Source: CBDDFV01 sp965227335
Lineage (GTDB): Bacteria > Planctomycetota > Phycisphaerae > Phycisphaerales > SM1A02
Direction: 5' to 3'
Length of the DNA stretch: 64,000 nucleotides
Assembly: GCA_965227335.1 (NCBI GenBank)
Contig: CBDDFV010000009.1
Span: 558,001-622,000 of the forward strand
Below the pieces are notes generated by a model that saw nothing but the letters and a program-made list of their open reading frames with translations, was not told where the DNA came from and did no database searches. Below are positions 19,784 through 29,104 of this stretch, one piece after another (positions within the stretch are counted from its first letter, which is position 1; every line of letters starts with the position of its first letter). The position numbers were made by a program, and so were the translations under genes.

Positions 19784-20737
19784 TCAGCCGCCGAGCACGG
19801 CGTCGACGCGGTCGAGGATCGCCTCGTCGAGTTCGAGATCACTCGCTCTGGCGTTCTCGACGATCTGTTCCGGGCGCGAGGCGCCGATGATGGTGCTCGT
19901 GACTTCGCTTCGCCGCAGGCACCACGCGAGCGCGAGCTGGGCGAGAGGAACGCCGAGCCCGCCGGCGATATCCGACAACCGACGCACGATCTCGTGGTTC
20001 TTGTCCGTCATGCGGCTGGCGATGAACTGGCCTCGCTTCTCGTCGGCGGCGCGGGCGCCGCGCGGCGTTCCGTCGAGGTATTTGCCGGTGAGGAGGCCCT
20101 CGCACAGCGGTGAGAAGTTGACGATGCCGAGACCATGCCGCGCACACATCGGGAAGACGTCCTTTTCCCAGTGTCGTTCGAGCATGTTGTAGAGCGGCTG
20201 GTTGCTGACCGGGCGGCGCCAGCCGTGATCGTCGCAGAGTTGCACCGCGTCGTGAATCTGGTCGGCCGTCCATTCGCTCACGCCCCAATAGAGGATCTTT
20301 CCCTGGGCGACGAGGTCGGTCATGGCCTGACAAGTCTCGACAAGCGGCGTTTCCGTGTCGTATCGGTGGCACTGATAGAGGTCGAGATAGTCGACGCCCA
20401 GACGTTTCAGCGAGGCGTGACACTGTTCCATGATGTGCTTGCGACTCAGGCCGCGGTCGTTGGCGCCGGGGAACGGCCAGTCGCGGAGCGGCCAGAAGAG
20501 CTTGGTCGCCAGCACGTAGGTGTCGCGCGGGAACGGACGAAGTGCGCGGCCCACCACGACCTCGGTCGTCTGGCCGCCGTAGGCGTTGGCCGTATCGAAG
20601 AAGTTGATTCCGGCTTCGTAGGCGGTGCGATGGAGTGCGTCCGCGAGATCCTGATCGCCATCGTTGAAATTCAGCCAGGACCCGAAGCCGATCTCCGAGA
20701 GCCTGATCCCCCACATGCCGAGTCGACGGTACTTCAT
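19784..20737 (-). CDS. Aldo/keto reductase
   Basis: NAD(P)H-dependent oxidoreductase of the AKR barrel fold, 317 residues from ATG 20737. MKYRRLGMWGIRLSEIGFGSW starts the barrel; FFDTANAYGGQTTE holds the catalytic Asp and Tyr, YVLATKLFW the Lys and YLDLYQCHRYD the His. LYNMLERHWE, NFSPLCEGLLTGKYL and SEVTSTIIGASRPEQIVEN are typical of the YghZ / potassium-channel beta-subunit subgroup. The frame is open beyond the ATG to 21109 but reads Arg-rich noise there. It lies downstream of, and overlaps in another phase, the unterminated frame of the lamin-tail gene. Confidence 0.93.
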   Translation of the reverse strand: MKYRRLGMWGIRLSEIGFGSWLNFNDGDQDLADALHRTAYEAGINFFDTANAYGGQTTEVVVGRALRPFPRDTYVLATKLFWPLRDWPFPGANDRGLSRKHIMEQCHASLKRLGVDYLDLYQCHRYDTETPLVETCQAMTDLVAQGKILYWGVSEWTADQIHDAVQLCDDHGWRRPVSNQPLYNMLERHWEKDVFPMCARHGLGIVNFSPLCEGLLTGKYLDGTPRGARAADEKRGQFIASRMTDKNHEIVRRLSDIAGGLGVPLAQLALAWCLRRSEVTSTIIGASRPEQIVENARASDLELDEAILDRVDAVLGG

Positions 20738-21653
20738 CGGGATCCTCGCCTGGTGTCGCTGCCGCGCTCTTCGGCCCCGGCCGCGCGACGCCTCGAAAGC
20801 CGTCAGCGTACGGAGGGCCGGAGAGGGGGTCAACGGAGGCGAGGATGGGGGCTCCCGGGTCGGCCGCCCGCCGGACATAGTCGATGACGTCGTCGATCCG
20901 GCCGCCGCCGCGACGGCTCCGATGCGTCCCCTCAGCCGGGACGCCTCGGATCGCCGGGCTCGCGGGCGACGACGGCGTGGCCCATGGCGTCCGCCCGGGC
21001 GAGCCGACGTCGCGGCCGGTGAACGGCGGATGGGGAACGGAGCGGATCGCGCCGGCCTCGCCCGCGATCGACCGGCCCCACGATCCGCCGGCGCCGACCG
21101 GACCGTCACGCGTCGTGAGAAAGATGCTCGCCCCGCCCCGCCCCCCGACCGCAGGCCATGGCCGCGTCGCGCTGAAATTCACCGTACATCGCGCGGCGCC
21201 GTCGCCGTCCAGCAACTGAAGCACCTCGTCCGTCGGCGACGCTCCGTTGGACAGCGAGCCCCACTTCACCGGAATGACCTGGTTGCCCCGCTGGTCCGCC
21301 GTCATCCCCCACGCGGCCCGGAACACGGCCTCCGTCACCGCCGCTCCATTGACCAGCACCGCCGCCTCCCCCGGGGCCAGCTCCACATCGAAGGGGCCCC
21401 AGTCCGACGACGACCGGCCGCTGTCCTCATCGTCGAGTCGCCACCCCTTCAGCACCGCCGGGGACGCGCCGAGATTGGCGATCTCGACCCATTCCGTCTC
21501 GCCCCGCCGCTCCGGGGACGCCGGGTTGTACATGATCTCCGTGATGACAATTCTCGCAGATGTCGCGAGTTCGTCAGCGGACGCCTGATGAGACCACACC
21601 AACAGCGCGGCAGCCGTGATGGCTACCATGAACCAACATGTCGTTCGTCGCAT
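20738..21653 (-). CDS. Secreted lamin-tail-domain protein, 3' end unresolved
   Basis: Starts at ATG 21653 with GGGGAGG about 10 bases upstream. A signal peptide (RRTTCWFMVAITAAALLVWS...ASA) precedes a lamin-tail-type domain: RIVITEIMYNPASPE, TEWVEIANLGASP, LKGWRLDDEDSGRSSSDWG, LAPGEAAVLVN. The GSPGRTPW motif near residue 218 is typical of the end of such proteins. No stop codon follows in frame before 19839, so the frame would run across the whole aldo/keto reductase gene in another phase. The end given here (just before that gene) is therefore only a working limit. A lost stop or an indel near 20990-20740 is likely. Confidence 0.55.
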
Positions 21654-21752
21654 CGAAATCAGACCTCCCCGGTGTCCGCTGTTTGGAAGGTAGCACGCGA
21701 TTCGACGGATGTTGGGGATCTGTTGGGATTTTTGTGAGATTGATGAGGACCC

Positions 21753-22442
21753 ATGCGTGAAGGTGAGCCGCCCCCGGTGGATCCGCAGCGGCCTGATGCG
21801 CGGCTGCTGCTGCTGGCGTACCAGCAGGGGTGGTTCCCGATGGCGGACCTCGAGCATGGCGTCATCGAGTGGTTCAGCCCGGACCCCCGAGCCATCATCG
21901 AGCTCGACACTTTTCACGTGCCGTCCAGTCTGCGGCGCGTGGTGCGACAGCGGCGATTCGAGATCCGGTGCGATACGGCGTTCGAGCAGGTCATGCGGGA
22001 ATGTGCGACGCCGCGCCCGGGACCGGGCGGGGGCGTGTGGATCGATGATCGTCTGATCGAGGCGTACGTGGACATGCATGAGCGTGGCGCGGCACACTCG
22101 ATCGAGGCCTGGCGTGAGGGCGATCTGGTGGGCGGGTTGTACGGCGTGTCGTTGCGGGGCGCGTTTTTCGGTGAGTCGATGTTCTCGCGTCCGGGGCGGG
22201 GTGGCCGGGACGCGTCGAAGGTCTGCCTGGTGCATCTGGTGGGATGGCTGCGTCATTGTGGCGCGACGTTGCTGGACACGCAGTTCTGGAATCCGCATCT
22301 CGACCAGTTCGGGTGTCAGGAGACGCCGCGCCGGGTCTATCTGAGACGTCTGGAGGCGGCGCTGGCGGCGCCGGTGGGTTGGGGGGTGTTCGACGCGTCG
22401 GTCGCGTCGGCCCGTGGTCTCGCGTCGGCCGGGACGACCTGA
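21753..22442 (+). CDS. aat: Leucyl/phenylalanyl-tRNA--protein transferase
   Basis: Adds Leu or Phe to proteins with N-terminal Lys or Arg, marking them for ClpSAP degradation (N-end rule). 229 residues, normal length. Signatures: LLLAYQQGWFPM, IEWFSPDPRAII, FGESMFSRPGRGGRDASK, LLDTQFWNPHLDQFG. ATG 21753 has GAGGA 4 bases upstream. Divergent from the lamin-tail gene with 99 bases between starts, an AT-richer stretch that probably holds both promoters. Confidence 0.95.
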   Translation: MREGEPPPVDPQRPDARLLLLAYQQGWFPMADLEHGVIEWFSPDPRAIIELDTFHVPSSLRRVVRQRRFEIRCDTAFEQVMRECATPRPGPGGGVWIDDRLIEAYVDMHERGAAHSIEAWREGDLVGGLYGVSLRGAFFGESMFSRPGRGGRDASKVCLVHLVGWLRHCGATLLDTQFWNPHLDQFGCQETPRRVYLRRLEAALAAPVGWGVFDASVASARGLASAGTT

Positions 22443-22583
22443 GCCGGTCGGTCGGGTCGAGGTTCGGCGCGGGGGCGAGGGCCGTACACTTCAGACGGCG
22501 TCCATTGTGGGCGGGGATGCGACGGCGGGCCGATACAAGGGTCGTGTGCGCCGATCCCGCCGCCCGGTCGCCGACGGATTTCC

Positions 22584-24965
22584 ATGGATCAAAGACGCTT
22601 CATCCCGAGAATGTTTCATCGTCGTCTGACGCTGGTGATGGCGTTGATGGCGGGGGCGACGATGGTGTTGTCGCTGCGTCTGGTCAGTCTGGCGGCGATC
22701 CACGGCGAGGCGAAGCGTGCGGAGGCGGAGCGGCGGCTGGATCGTCGTCGGTTCCTGCCCACGACGCGGGGGCGGATTCTGGATCGGAAGGGTCGGTATC
22801 TCGCGGTCGACGTGGCGTCGTACGACATTGCGGTTGATTACCGCGTGATCAACGAGTCGTGGCCGGTGAGCCGCGCGGTGTCCGCGGCGCGAAAGACGCA
22901 CGGCGAGGCGTGGGGCGAGATGACGCCGGACGAGCGGGCGGCGGCGATTCAGACGGAGCTTCCCGTCTTTGATGCGATCGTCGATCAGTTGTGGCGGGAC
23001 ATTCGTGAGGCGGGCGGTCTGTCGGAGGCGGATCTGCAGGAGCGTCTCGAGGCGATCAAGGGGCAGGTGGAGTCGACCGCGGCGGCGGTGTGGCAGGCGC
23101 AGTACATCCGTGAGCGGGCGAAGTACGCGGACGACGAGACGGTGTCGGTGAAGCGTCGTCCGATTCGGGAGCAGGTGGAATCGCACGTGATTCTGCCCCG
23201 CGTCCCGAACGACGTGGCGTTTCGATTCCAGCGGATGGAGGACGAGCTCGACGGTCTGATCGAGGTCATCGATTCGACACGGCGGGACTATCCGTGGACG
23301 ACGCGGGTGATCGAACTCGATCGCACGGCGTTGCCGAGCTTTCTGCAGGAGGACGGGGAGACGGGGTCGATCATCGAGATCGACGGCGTGGCGGATCACA
23401 TCCTCGGCTCGATGCGAGGCCGGGTCTGGGCGTCCGATTTCGAGCGACGGCCGTTTTTTGATTCGTCGACGGGCGAGTACGACCTCGGCGGATATCGCGT
23501 GGGCGACTCGGTCGGCGTGCGCGGCATCGAGGCGGCGCTGGAGGATCATCTGCGGGGCCTGCGGGGGATGGTGCTGACGCGTCTGGACACCGGCGACACC
23601 GTTCGCACCGAACGCACGCCGGGGCGCGACGTCACGATCGCCCTCGACATCGAATTGCAGGCGCAGGTGCAGGCGATTCTCTCGCCGGCGTTCGGCCTGA
23701 CCCGAGTGCATCAATACCAGGCGGGCTGGGACAGCGCGACCGGATCGCCCCGCGAACTCAAGCTGCCGGAGAACTGGCCGCTGAACAGTGCGGCGGTGGT
23801 GCTGGACGTGCAGTCGGGCGACATTCTCGCGATGGTGTCGAAGCCGACGATGCACGATGGGTTTGCAATGTCAGACCTGGAGCGGAACGCAACAAGCCCG
23901 CTCGTGAATCGCGCGGTGGAGGCGATCTACCCGCCGGGTTCGATCATCAAACCGCTGGTGCTGGCGTCGGCGGTGAGCGAGGGCGTACACAGTCTCGATG
24001 ATCGCATTGCGTGTACGGGACACTTCTATCCGCACAACACGTCCGTCGCGCGATGCTGGATCTACCGGCCGCCCGGGTTCTTCACGCATGCGATCGAGAG
24101 CCAGGTCGGGGGGGCGCTCGATGCGGTGCAGGCGCTGGCGCGGTCATGCAATATCTATTTCTACACGCTCGGCAATCGGATGGGGCTGGCCCGGTTGAGC
24201 ACGTGGTTCCGACGCTTCGGCCTCGGCGCGCCGTTCGACATCGGTCTGCGGCAGCCCTTCACGGATCCGGCGTCGGGCGAGGTGCGCTACGCGGGCGAAT
24301 CCGGCGGCACCACGCCGAGTGAGAAGGACATCGCGTCGTTGCGTGAGCAGGGATCGCTGGACTTCGCGTCGACGATCATGGGGATCGGGCAGGGGCCGGT
24401 GACGTGGACGCCCCTGCACGCCGCGCACTCGTACGCGATGCTCGGCCGGCGGGGGCGCTGGCTGACGCCGCGCCTCGTGCTGGACGGGGGCGACGCGTTC
24501 GAGCGTGGCGACGAGTCGGATCGCGACCTGCCGTTGCCGGAGTGTCTGACGTCGACGATTCTGGAGGGGCTGCGTCAGTCGGTGATGGCGGACTACGGGA
24601 CGGGTCATCACATCCGTCGGCAGGATCGTTCGACCGAGCCGATTCTGAACGCGGCGAACGCGACGGTCTGGGCGAAGACGGGCACGGCGCAGGCGCCGCC
24701 GTACCGGGCGGACTTCGACGGCGACGGCGTCCTCGACAAGCGGGACGATCTGGAGCACGCGTGGTTCGTCGGTCTCGTCGGGTCCGGGGCCCCGGGCGTG
24801 GCGACGCCGGAGTACGCGATCGCGGTGATCGTCGAGTACGGCGGATCCGGCGGACGCACGGCGGGACCGATCGCGAACCAGATCATTCTCGCGTTGCAGC
24901 GGGAAGGCTACCTGGCTCCGCCGGCCGGACCGTCGAGCGGCGCGTCGGGCGGGGGCGAAGGATGA
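22584..24965 (+). CDS. mrdA: Penicillin-binding protein 2-like transpeptidase
   Basis: Septum-independent (elongation) peptidoglycan transpeptidase anchored in the inner membrane. 793 residues against about 630 in E. coli PBP2. One membrane helix at about 13-33, the PBP dimer segment from TTRGRILDRKGRYLAVD, a long charged insertion (about 90-250), then the transpeptidase domain. The active-site Ser453 lies in YPPGSIIKP with Lys456, the SxN motif is SCN at 521, and KTG is AKTGTAQAP at Lys698. The stop overlaps the next start (ATGA), tying it to rodA. Class and gene name are inferred from the RodA partner. Confidence 0.92.
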   Translation: MDQRRFIPRMFHRRLTLVMALMAGATMVLSLRLVSLAAIHGEAKRAEAERRLDRRRFLPTTRGRILDRKGRYLAVDVASYDIAVDYRVINESWPVSRAVSAARKTHGEAWGEMTPDERAAAIQTELPVFDAIVDQLWRDIREAGGLSEADLQERLEAIKGQVESTAAAVWQAQYIRERAKYADDETVSVKRRPIREQVESHVILPRVPNDVAFRFQRMEDELDGLIEVIDSTRRDYPWTTRVIELDRTALPSFLQEDGETGSIIEIDGVADHILGSMRGRVWASDFERRPFFDSSTGEYDLGGYRVGDSVGVRGIEAALEDHLRGLRGMVLTRLDTGDTVRTERTPGRDVTIALDIELQAQVQAILSPAFGLTRVHQYQAGWDSATGSPRELKLPENWPLNSAAVVLDVQSGDILAMVSKPTMHDGFAMSDLERNATSPLVNRAVEAIYPPGSIIKPLVLASAVSEGVHSLDDRIACTGHFYPHNTSVARCWIYRPPGFFTHAIESQVGGALDAVQALARSCNIYFYTLGNRMGLARLSTWFRRFGLGAPFDIGLRQPFTDPASGEVRYAGESGGTTPSEKDIASLREQGSLDFASTIMGIGQGPVTWTPLHAAHSYAMLGRRGRWLTPRLVLDGGDAFERGDESDRDLPLPECLTSTILEGLRQSVMADYGTGHHIRRQDRSTEPILNAANATVWAKTGTAQAPPYRADFDGDGVLDKRDDLEHAWFVGLVGSGAPGVATPEYAIAVIVEYGGSGGRTAGPIANQIILALQREGYLAPPAGPSSGASGGGEG

Positions 24966-26182
24966 GCCGGGCCGCCGCGGCGGGATCACGCCGATACACG
25001 CCGCGCCGCCTGTATGAGCAGGCGCGGCCGCTCCATCGGCCTCGCATTCAGTGGATGAACGCGGGGTGGGTGTGCGTGTTCGCGGCGGCGGGGCTGAGTC
25101 TCATCGGCGTGCTTGCGATCGGGACGACGGAGCCGGGCCTCGCGGTGCGTCACCTGATTCACCTGTGTCTCGGTCTGTGCGCGGCGACGATGATCGCGAC
25201 CCCGCACTACGAGCATCTGCGTCGGTGGAGCACGCCGATCCTTATTCTCATCATCGGTCTGCTGATCTTCGTGCTGATTCCCTTCGTGCCGGAGTCGATC
25301 GTGCGGCCGCGCTCCGGCGGGGCGCGGCGGTGGATTTCGCTCGTCGTCATCGATTTCCAGCCGTCGGAGCTCGCCAAGATCGCGTACATCATGTCGCTGG
25401 CGAGCTACCTGCGGTTCCGCGACAACTACCGCACCCTGCGCGGGCTGCTGCTGCCGGCGATCCTGACGTTCATTCCGATGGGGCTGGTGCTGGTGGAGCC
25501 GGATCTCGGGACGGCGCTGCTGTTTCTGCCGACGTTGTTCGCGATGCTGATCGCGGCGGGGGCGAAGCTGTGGCACATGGTGCTGATCGTGATGATCGGG
25601 CTGTCCGCCGCGCCGGCGATGTATCCGCTGCTGAAGCCGTACCAGAAGGCGCGGGTGCAGGCGATGATCGCGCAGATTCGCGGCGACGACCGGTACGACG
25701 AGACGATCGGCTACCAGGCGGACCGGGCGATGACGCTGGTGGGCGCGGGGCAATGGACGGGCGTCGGCAAGGAGCACGCGGCGGCGCTGGTCCGCTACAA
25801 CAGTCTGCCCGAAGAGCACAACGACATGATCTTCGCGGTGGTGACGTGTCGCTGGGGCATGCTGGGCGGGCTGACGGTGGGGGGGCTGACGCTGCTGCTG
25901 GCGGCGGGGGCGTTGCTGACGGCGGCGTTGTGCCGGGAGCCCTTCGGGCGTCTGGTGGCGGTCGGTCTCGGCGCGATCATGTTCACCCAGGCGACGATCA
26001 ACATCGGCATGACGATCGGACTGCTCCCCATCACCGGGATGACGCTTCCGTTCGTGAGCGCGGGAGGATCGAGCCTGATCGCGGCGTGGCTGATGATCGG
26101 GCTGCTCTTCAATATTGCGTTGCGGCGCAATCGGTTCCTGCTGCGGGAGTCGTTCGAATATGATCCTCCGGTGGAGGACTGA
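24962..26182 (+). CDS. rodA: RodA/FtsW-type peptidoglycan polymerase
   Basis: SEDS-family glycosyltransferase that polymerises lipid II, paired with PBP2 for cell elongation. 406 residues from ATG 24962 (ATGA overlap with the PBP2 stop) with about ten membrane helices. Conserved features: RRWISLVVIDFQPSELAKI, LVLVEPDLGTALLFLP (functional Asp region), YNSLPEEHNDMIFAV, and GMTLPFVSAGGSSL near the end. The basic N-terminus is cytoplasmic. Confidence 0.93.
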   Translation: MSRAAAAGSRRYTPRRLYEQARPLHRPRIQWMNAGWVCVFAAAGLSLIGVLAIGTTEPGLAVRHLIHLCLGLCAATMIATPHYEHLRRWSTPILILIIGLLIFVLIPFVPESIVRPRSGGARRWISLVVIDFQPSELAKIAYIMSLASYLRFRDNYRTLRGLLLPAILTFIPMGLVLVEPDLGTALLFLPTLFAMLIAAGAKLWHMVLIVMIGLSAAPAMYPLLKPYQKARVQAMIAQIRGDDRYDETIGYQADRAMTLVGAGQWTGVGKEHAAALVRYNSLPEEHNDMIFAVVTCRWGMLGGLTVGGLTLLLAAGALLTAALCREPFGRLVAVGLGAIMFTQATINIGMTIGLLPITGMTLPFVSAGGSSLIAAWLMIGLLFNIALRRNRFLLRESFEYDPPVED

Positions 26183-26187
26183 GTCTC

Positions 26188-26991
26188 ATGTCGACGGCGT
26201 TCACGGCCCCGCAGGATTTTCTGGATCTCGCCGGCGCGCTCGGCGTGGCGTTCGAGGGCGACGAACTCGATCGTCTCGGTCAGTTCCTCGAGGTGATGCT
26301 CGAGACGAACCGTCAGTTCAATCTGACGTCGATCACCGAGCCCGCGGACGCGTGGCGTCGTCACATCTTCGACAGTCTGACGCTGCTCCCCTACCTGGTG
26401 CAGAGCGGGGCGAAGAAGGTGATCGACATCGGGGCGGGCGGCGGTCTGCCGGGGATCCCGCTCGCGATCCTCTCTCCGGAGGTCGAATTCACGCTGGTGG
26501 AGGCGACGGGGAAGAAGGCGGCGTATCTGATCGGCGTGCGGGACGTGCTGATGCTGGACAACGTCGAGATCGTGAACGAACGGGCGGAGACGCTGGCCCA
26601 GGATCACAAGTCGCGACGGGAGCACTACGACCTCGCGTTGGCGCGGGCGCTCGGGCGGCTGCCGGTGCTGCTTGAGCTGACCGCCGCGTTCGTGCGGGAG
26701 GGCGGGCTGATCCTCGCAATCAAGGGTGAGCAGGCGGAGGCGGAGGCGGCGGAGGCGAAGCAGGCGATGCACCTGCTGCACCTGGCGCTGGTTGACTGTT
26801 CGCGCACGCCGACGGGGACGGTGGTGGTGGTGGAGAAGCTCCGGAAGACGCCGCGCATCTATCCGCGTCGGCCCGGCGAGCCGAAGCGGGCCCCGCTGGG
26901 CGTCGGCGTCGACAAGGCGAAGAAGGCGGCGCCGCCGAAGCGACCGGGGTCGCCGAAGCCGGGGCGTGCGGAGGGGGCGGATGGGGGTTGA
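26188..26991 (+). CDS. rsmG: 16S rRNA (guanine-527-N7)-methyltransferase
   Basis: SAM-dependent methyltransferase for the 530 loop of 16S rRNA. RQFNLTSITEPADAWRRHIFDSL and VIDIGAGGGLPGIPLAI (SAM site) identify it, with FVREGGLILAIKG later. It has 267 residues, about 60 more than usual: the C-terminal extension (RPGEPKRAPLG...KKAAPPKRPG) is basic and Pro/Lys-rich and may bind RNA. Five bases after the rodA stop; its 3' end overlaps the next gene by 11 bases. Confidence 0.93.
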   Translation: MSTAFTAPQDFLDLAGALGVAFEGDELDRLGQFLEVMLETNRQFNLTSITEPADAWRRHIFDSLTLLPYLVQSGAKKVIDIGAGGGLPGIPLAILSPEVEFTLVEATGKKAAYLIGVRDVLMLDNVEIVNERAETLAQDHKSRREHYDLALARALGRLPVLLELTAAFVREGGLILAIKGEQAEAEAAEAKQAMHLLHLALVDCSRTPTGTVVVVEKLRKTPRIYPRRPGEPKRAPLGVGVDKAKKAAPPKRPGSPKPGRAEGADGG

Positions 26992-28972
26992 CATCGGCGC
27001 CATTCTCGCGGCGGACGGTCCGCTGTCGCGTCGTATCGACGGGTACGAGACGCGTCCCCAGCAGCTGGAAATGACCGCCGCGGTCGAGCGGGCGATGGAC
27101 ACGCAGGAGCGTCTCCTCGTCGAGGCGGGCACGGGCGTCGGCAAGTCCTTCGCCTATCTGTTGCCCGCGATCAAGCGGATCGTTGAACATCAGGAGCGCG
27201 TCGTCATCGCGACGAACACCATCACGCTGCAGGAACAGCTGATGGAGAAGGACATCCCGCTCCTCAACGCGGTCATCCCCGAAGAGTTCACCGCGGTCCT
27301 CGTCAAGGGGCGCGGCAATTACATTTCGCTCCGCCGACTCAAGCTCACGAGCGAACGTCAGGAACGGCTGTGCAGCGACGACGAGATGCGGGGCAGTCTC
27401 CACGCGATCGAGGACTGGGCCTACGAGACCACCGACGGATCGCTCGCCACGCTGCCGCAGCTGTCGCGTCCGGCGGTGTGGGACTTCGTCCAGTCGGATT
27501 CGCACAACTGCATGGGCAAGAAGTGTCCGACCTATCAGCAGTGCTTCTACCAGGCGGCGCGTCGACGCATGGAGCACGGCGATCTGCTCGTCTGCAATCA
27601 CGCGATCTTCTTCGCGGATCTCGCCCTGCGGTCGCGGGGCGTCGGTCTGCTGCCGCCGTACGATCACGTCATCCTCGATGAAGCGCACATGATCGAGGAC
27701 GTCGCCTCCGAACACTTCGGGCTCCGGCTGACCGAGGGGCGCATCAGGCATCTGCTCAACCTGCTGTACTCGCCGCGCACGGGACGCGGCTTCCTCGCGA
27801 CGCTCAATCTTCCCGACGGGGCGGTCGAGCCGGTCGACCTGGCGATCCAGCGGTCCCTGCATGCCCGCGACGAAGCGGACGCGGTGTTTGATCGTCTCTC
27901 GCTCTGGCGGAAGACCGGCGGCGGGGCGAACGGACGCATGCATGAAGCGGACGTGGTCGAGAACACCCTGTCGGACGTCATGGGCGAACTCGGCAAAGGG
28001 CTGCGATTGCTGCGCGACCGGGTGACCCGGGAGGCGGACCAGTACGAGCTCAACAGCTATGCCCAACGGGCGGACGACATCGCGGCGGAGGCGCGGATGC
28101 TCATCAGCCAGTCGATCGAGGGATGCGTGTACTGGATGGACGAAGCCGCCGGACCACGTGGTCGTTCACGCCGCGAACTGGCCTGCCAGCCGGTCGATGT
28201 CGCGCCGATCCTCCGCGAGCAGCTGTTCGGGCAGGAGATGAGCGTCACCCTGACCTCCGCCACGCTCGCGACCGGCCCCGACGACTTCACGCACATCGCG
28301 ACGCGGCTCGGGTGTGAGGACGCCGCCACGTTGCAGTTGGGGAGCCCGTTCGATCACGGCGCCCAGATGCGGGTGATCATCGATCGCCAGATGCCGGCCC
28401 CGAACGATCGCGGGTACGTGGATGCGCTCGTGCCGCGGATTCTCGAACACGTCGCGGCGACGGACGGCGGGGCCTTCGTGCTGTTCACGGGACTGGCGAT
28501 GATGCGTCAGACGGCGGAACGACTGCGGCGGGAGTTCGCGGGCGTGCGGCCGCTGCTGGTGCAGAACGAGGACGGGCCGCGGAGCCTGCTGCTGCAGCGC
28601 TTCCGGCAGGACGAACGGACCGTGCTGATGGGCGTCGCCAGTTTCTGGCAAGGCGTGGACGTGCGGGGGCGGGCGTTGCGGAACGTGATCATCACGCGGC
28701 TGCCGTTCGACGTGCCGGATCGTCCCCTGATCCAGTCGCGTCACGAGCGGATCGAGGCGCGAGGCGGGCGGCCGTTCACGGACGACCAGATTCCGAGGGC
28801 GGTGATCCGATTCCGGCAGGGCGTGGGTCGGCTGATTCGCTCTGCGACGGACGAGGGTCGGGTGGTGATTCTGGATCCTCGGGTGGCGACGACGTGGTAC
28901 GGCAAGCGATTCCTCGCCGCGCTGCCGGAGGGCGTGGAGCCGGAGCTGGCGGAGCCGACGGACCTGTTCTGA
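26981..28972 (+). CDS. dinG: DinG/XPD-type iron-sulfur helicase
   Basis: ATP-dependent 5'-3' DNA helicase of superfamily 2, 663 residues from ATG 26981. The upstream open extension is Arg-rich shadow of rsmG. Walker A is VEAGTGVGKSFAYLLP, the DEAH box is VILDEAHMIEDV, and the four Fe-S ligands appear as NCMGKKCPTYQQCFY plus LLVCNH. Helicase motifs V/VI are LMGVASFWQGVDVRG and VIRFRQGVGRLIRS. Probable role in resolving R-loops and damaged forks. The DinG name is by family; YoaA-like function is equally possible. Confidence 0.9.
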   Translation: MGVDIGAILAADGPLSRRIDGYETRPQQLEMTAAVERAMDTQERLLVEAGTGVGKSFAYLLPAIKRIVEHQERVVIATNTITLQEQLMEKDIPLLNAVIPEEFTAVLVKGRGNYISLRRLKLTSERQERLCSDDEMRGSLHAIEDWAYETTDGSLATLPQLSRPAVWDFVQSDSHNCMGKKCPTYQQCFYQAARRRMEHGDLLVCNHAIFFADLALRSRGVGLLPPYDHVILDEAHMIEDVASEHFGLRLTEGRIRHLLNLLYSPRTGRGFLATLNLPDGAVEPVDLAIQRSLHARDEADAVFDRLSLWRKTGGGANGRMHEADVVENTLSDVMGELGKGLRLLRDRVTREADQYELNSYAQRADDIAAEARMLISQSIEGCVYWMDEAAGPRGRSRRELACQPVDVAPILREQLFGQEMSVTLTSATLATGPDDFTHIATRLGCEDAATLQLGSPFDHGAQMRVIIDRQMPAPNDRGYVDALVPRILEHVAATDGGAFVLFTGLAMMRQTAERLRREFAGVRPLLVQNEDGPRSLLLQRFRQDERTVLMGVASFWQGVDVRGRALRNVIITRLPFDVPDRPLIQSRHERIEARGGRPFTDDQIPRAVIRFRQGVGRLIRSATDEGRVVILDPRVATTWYGKRFLAALPEGVEPELAEPTDLF

Positions 28973-29104
28973 GGGGGCGGCGAGGCTCTTTGCCGAAAAG
29001 TGCGGTCCGGGGGTCGGGGCGGTCGAGATGAAGGGCGGGTATGTTGACGGTTTCGGGCCCGCGGACGAGACGGGCGGGTCGTGGCTCAGGAGGTATCACG
29101 CGGC

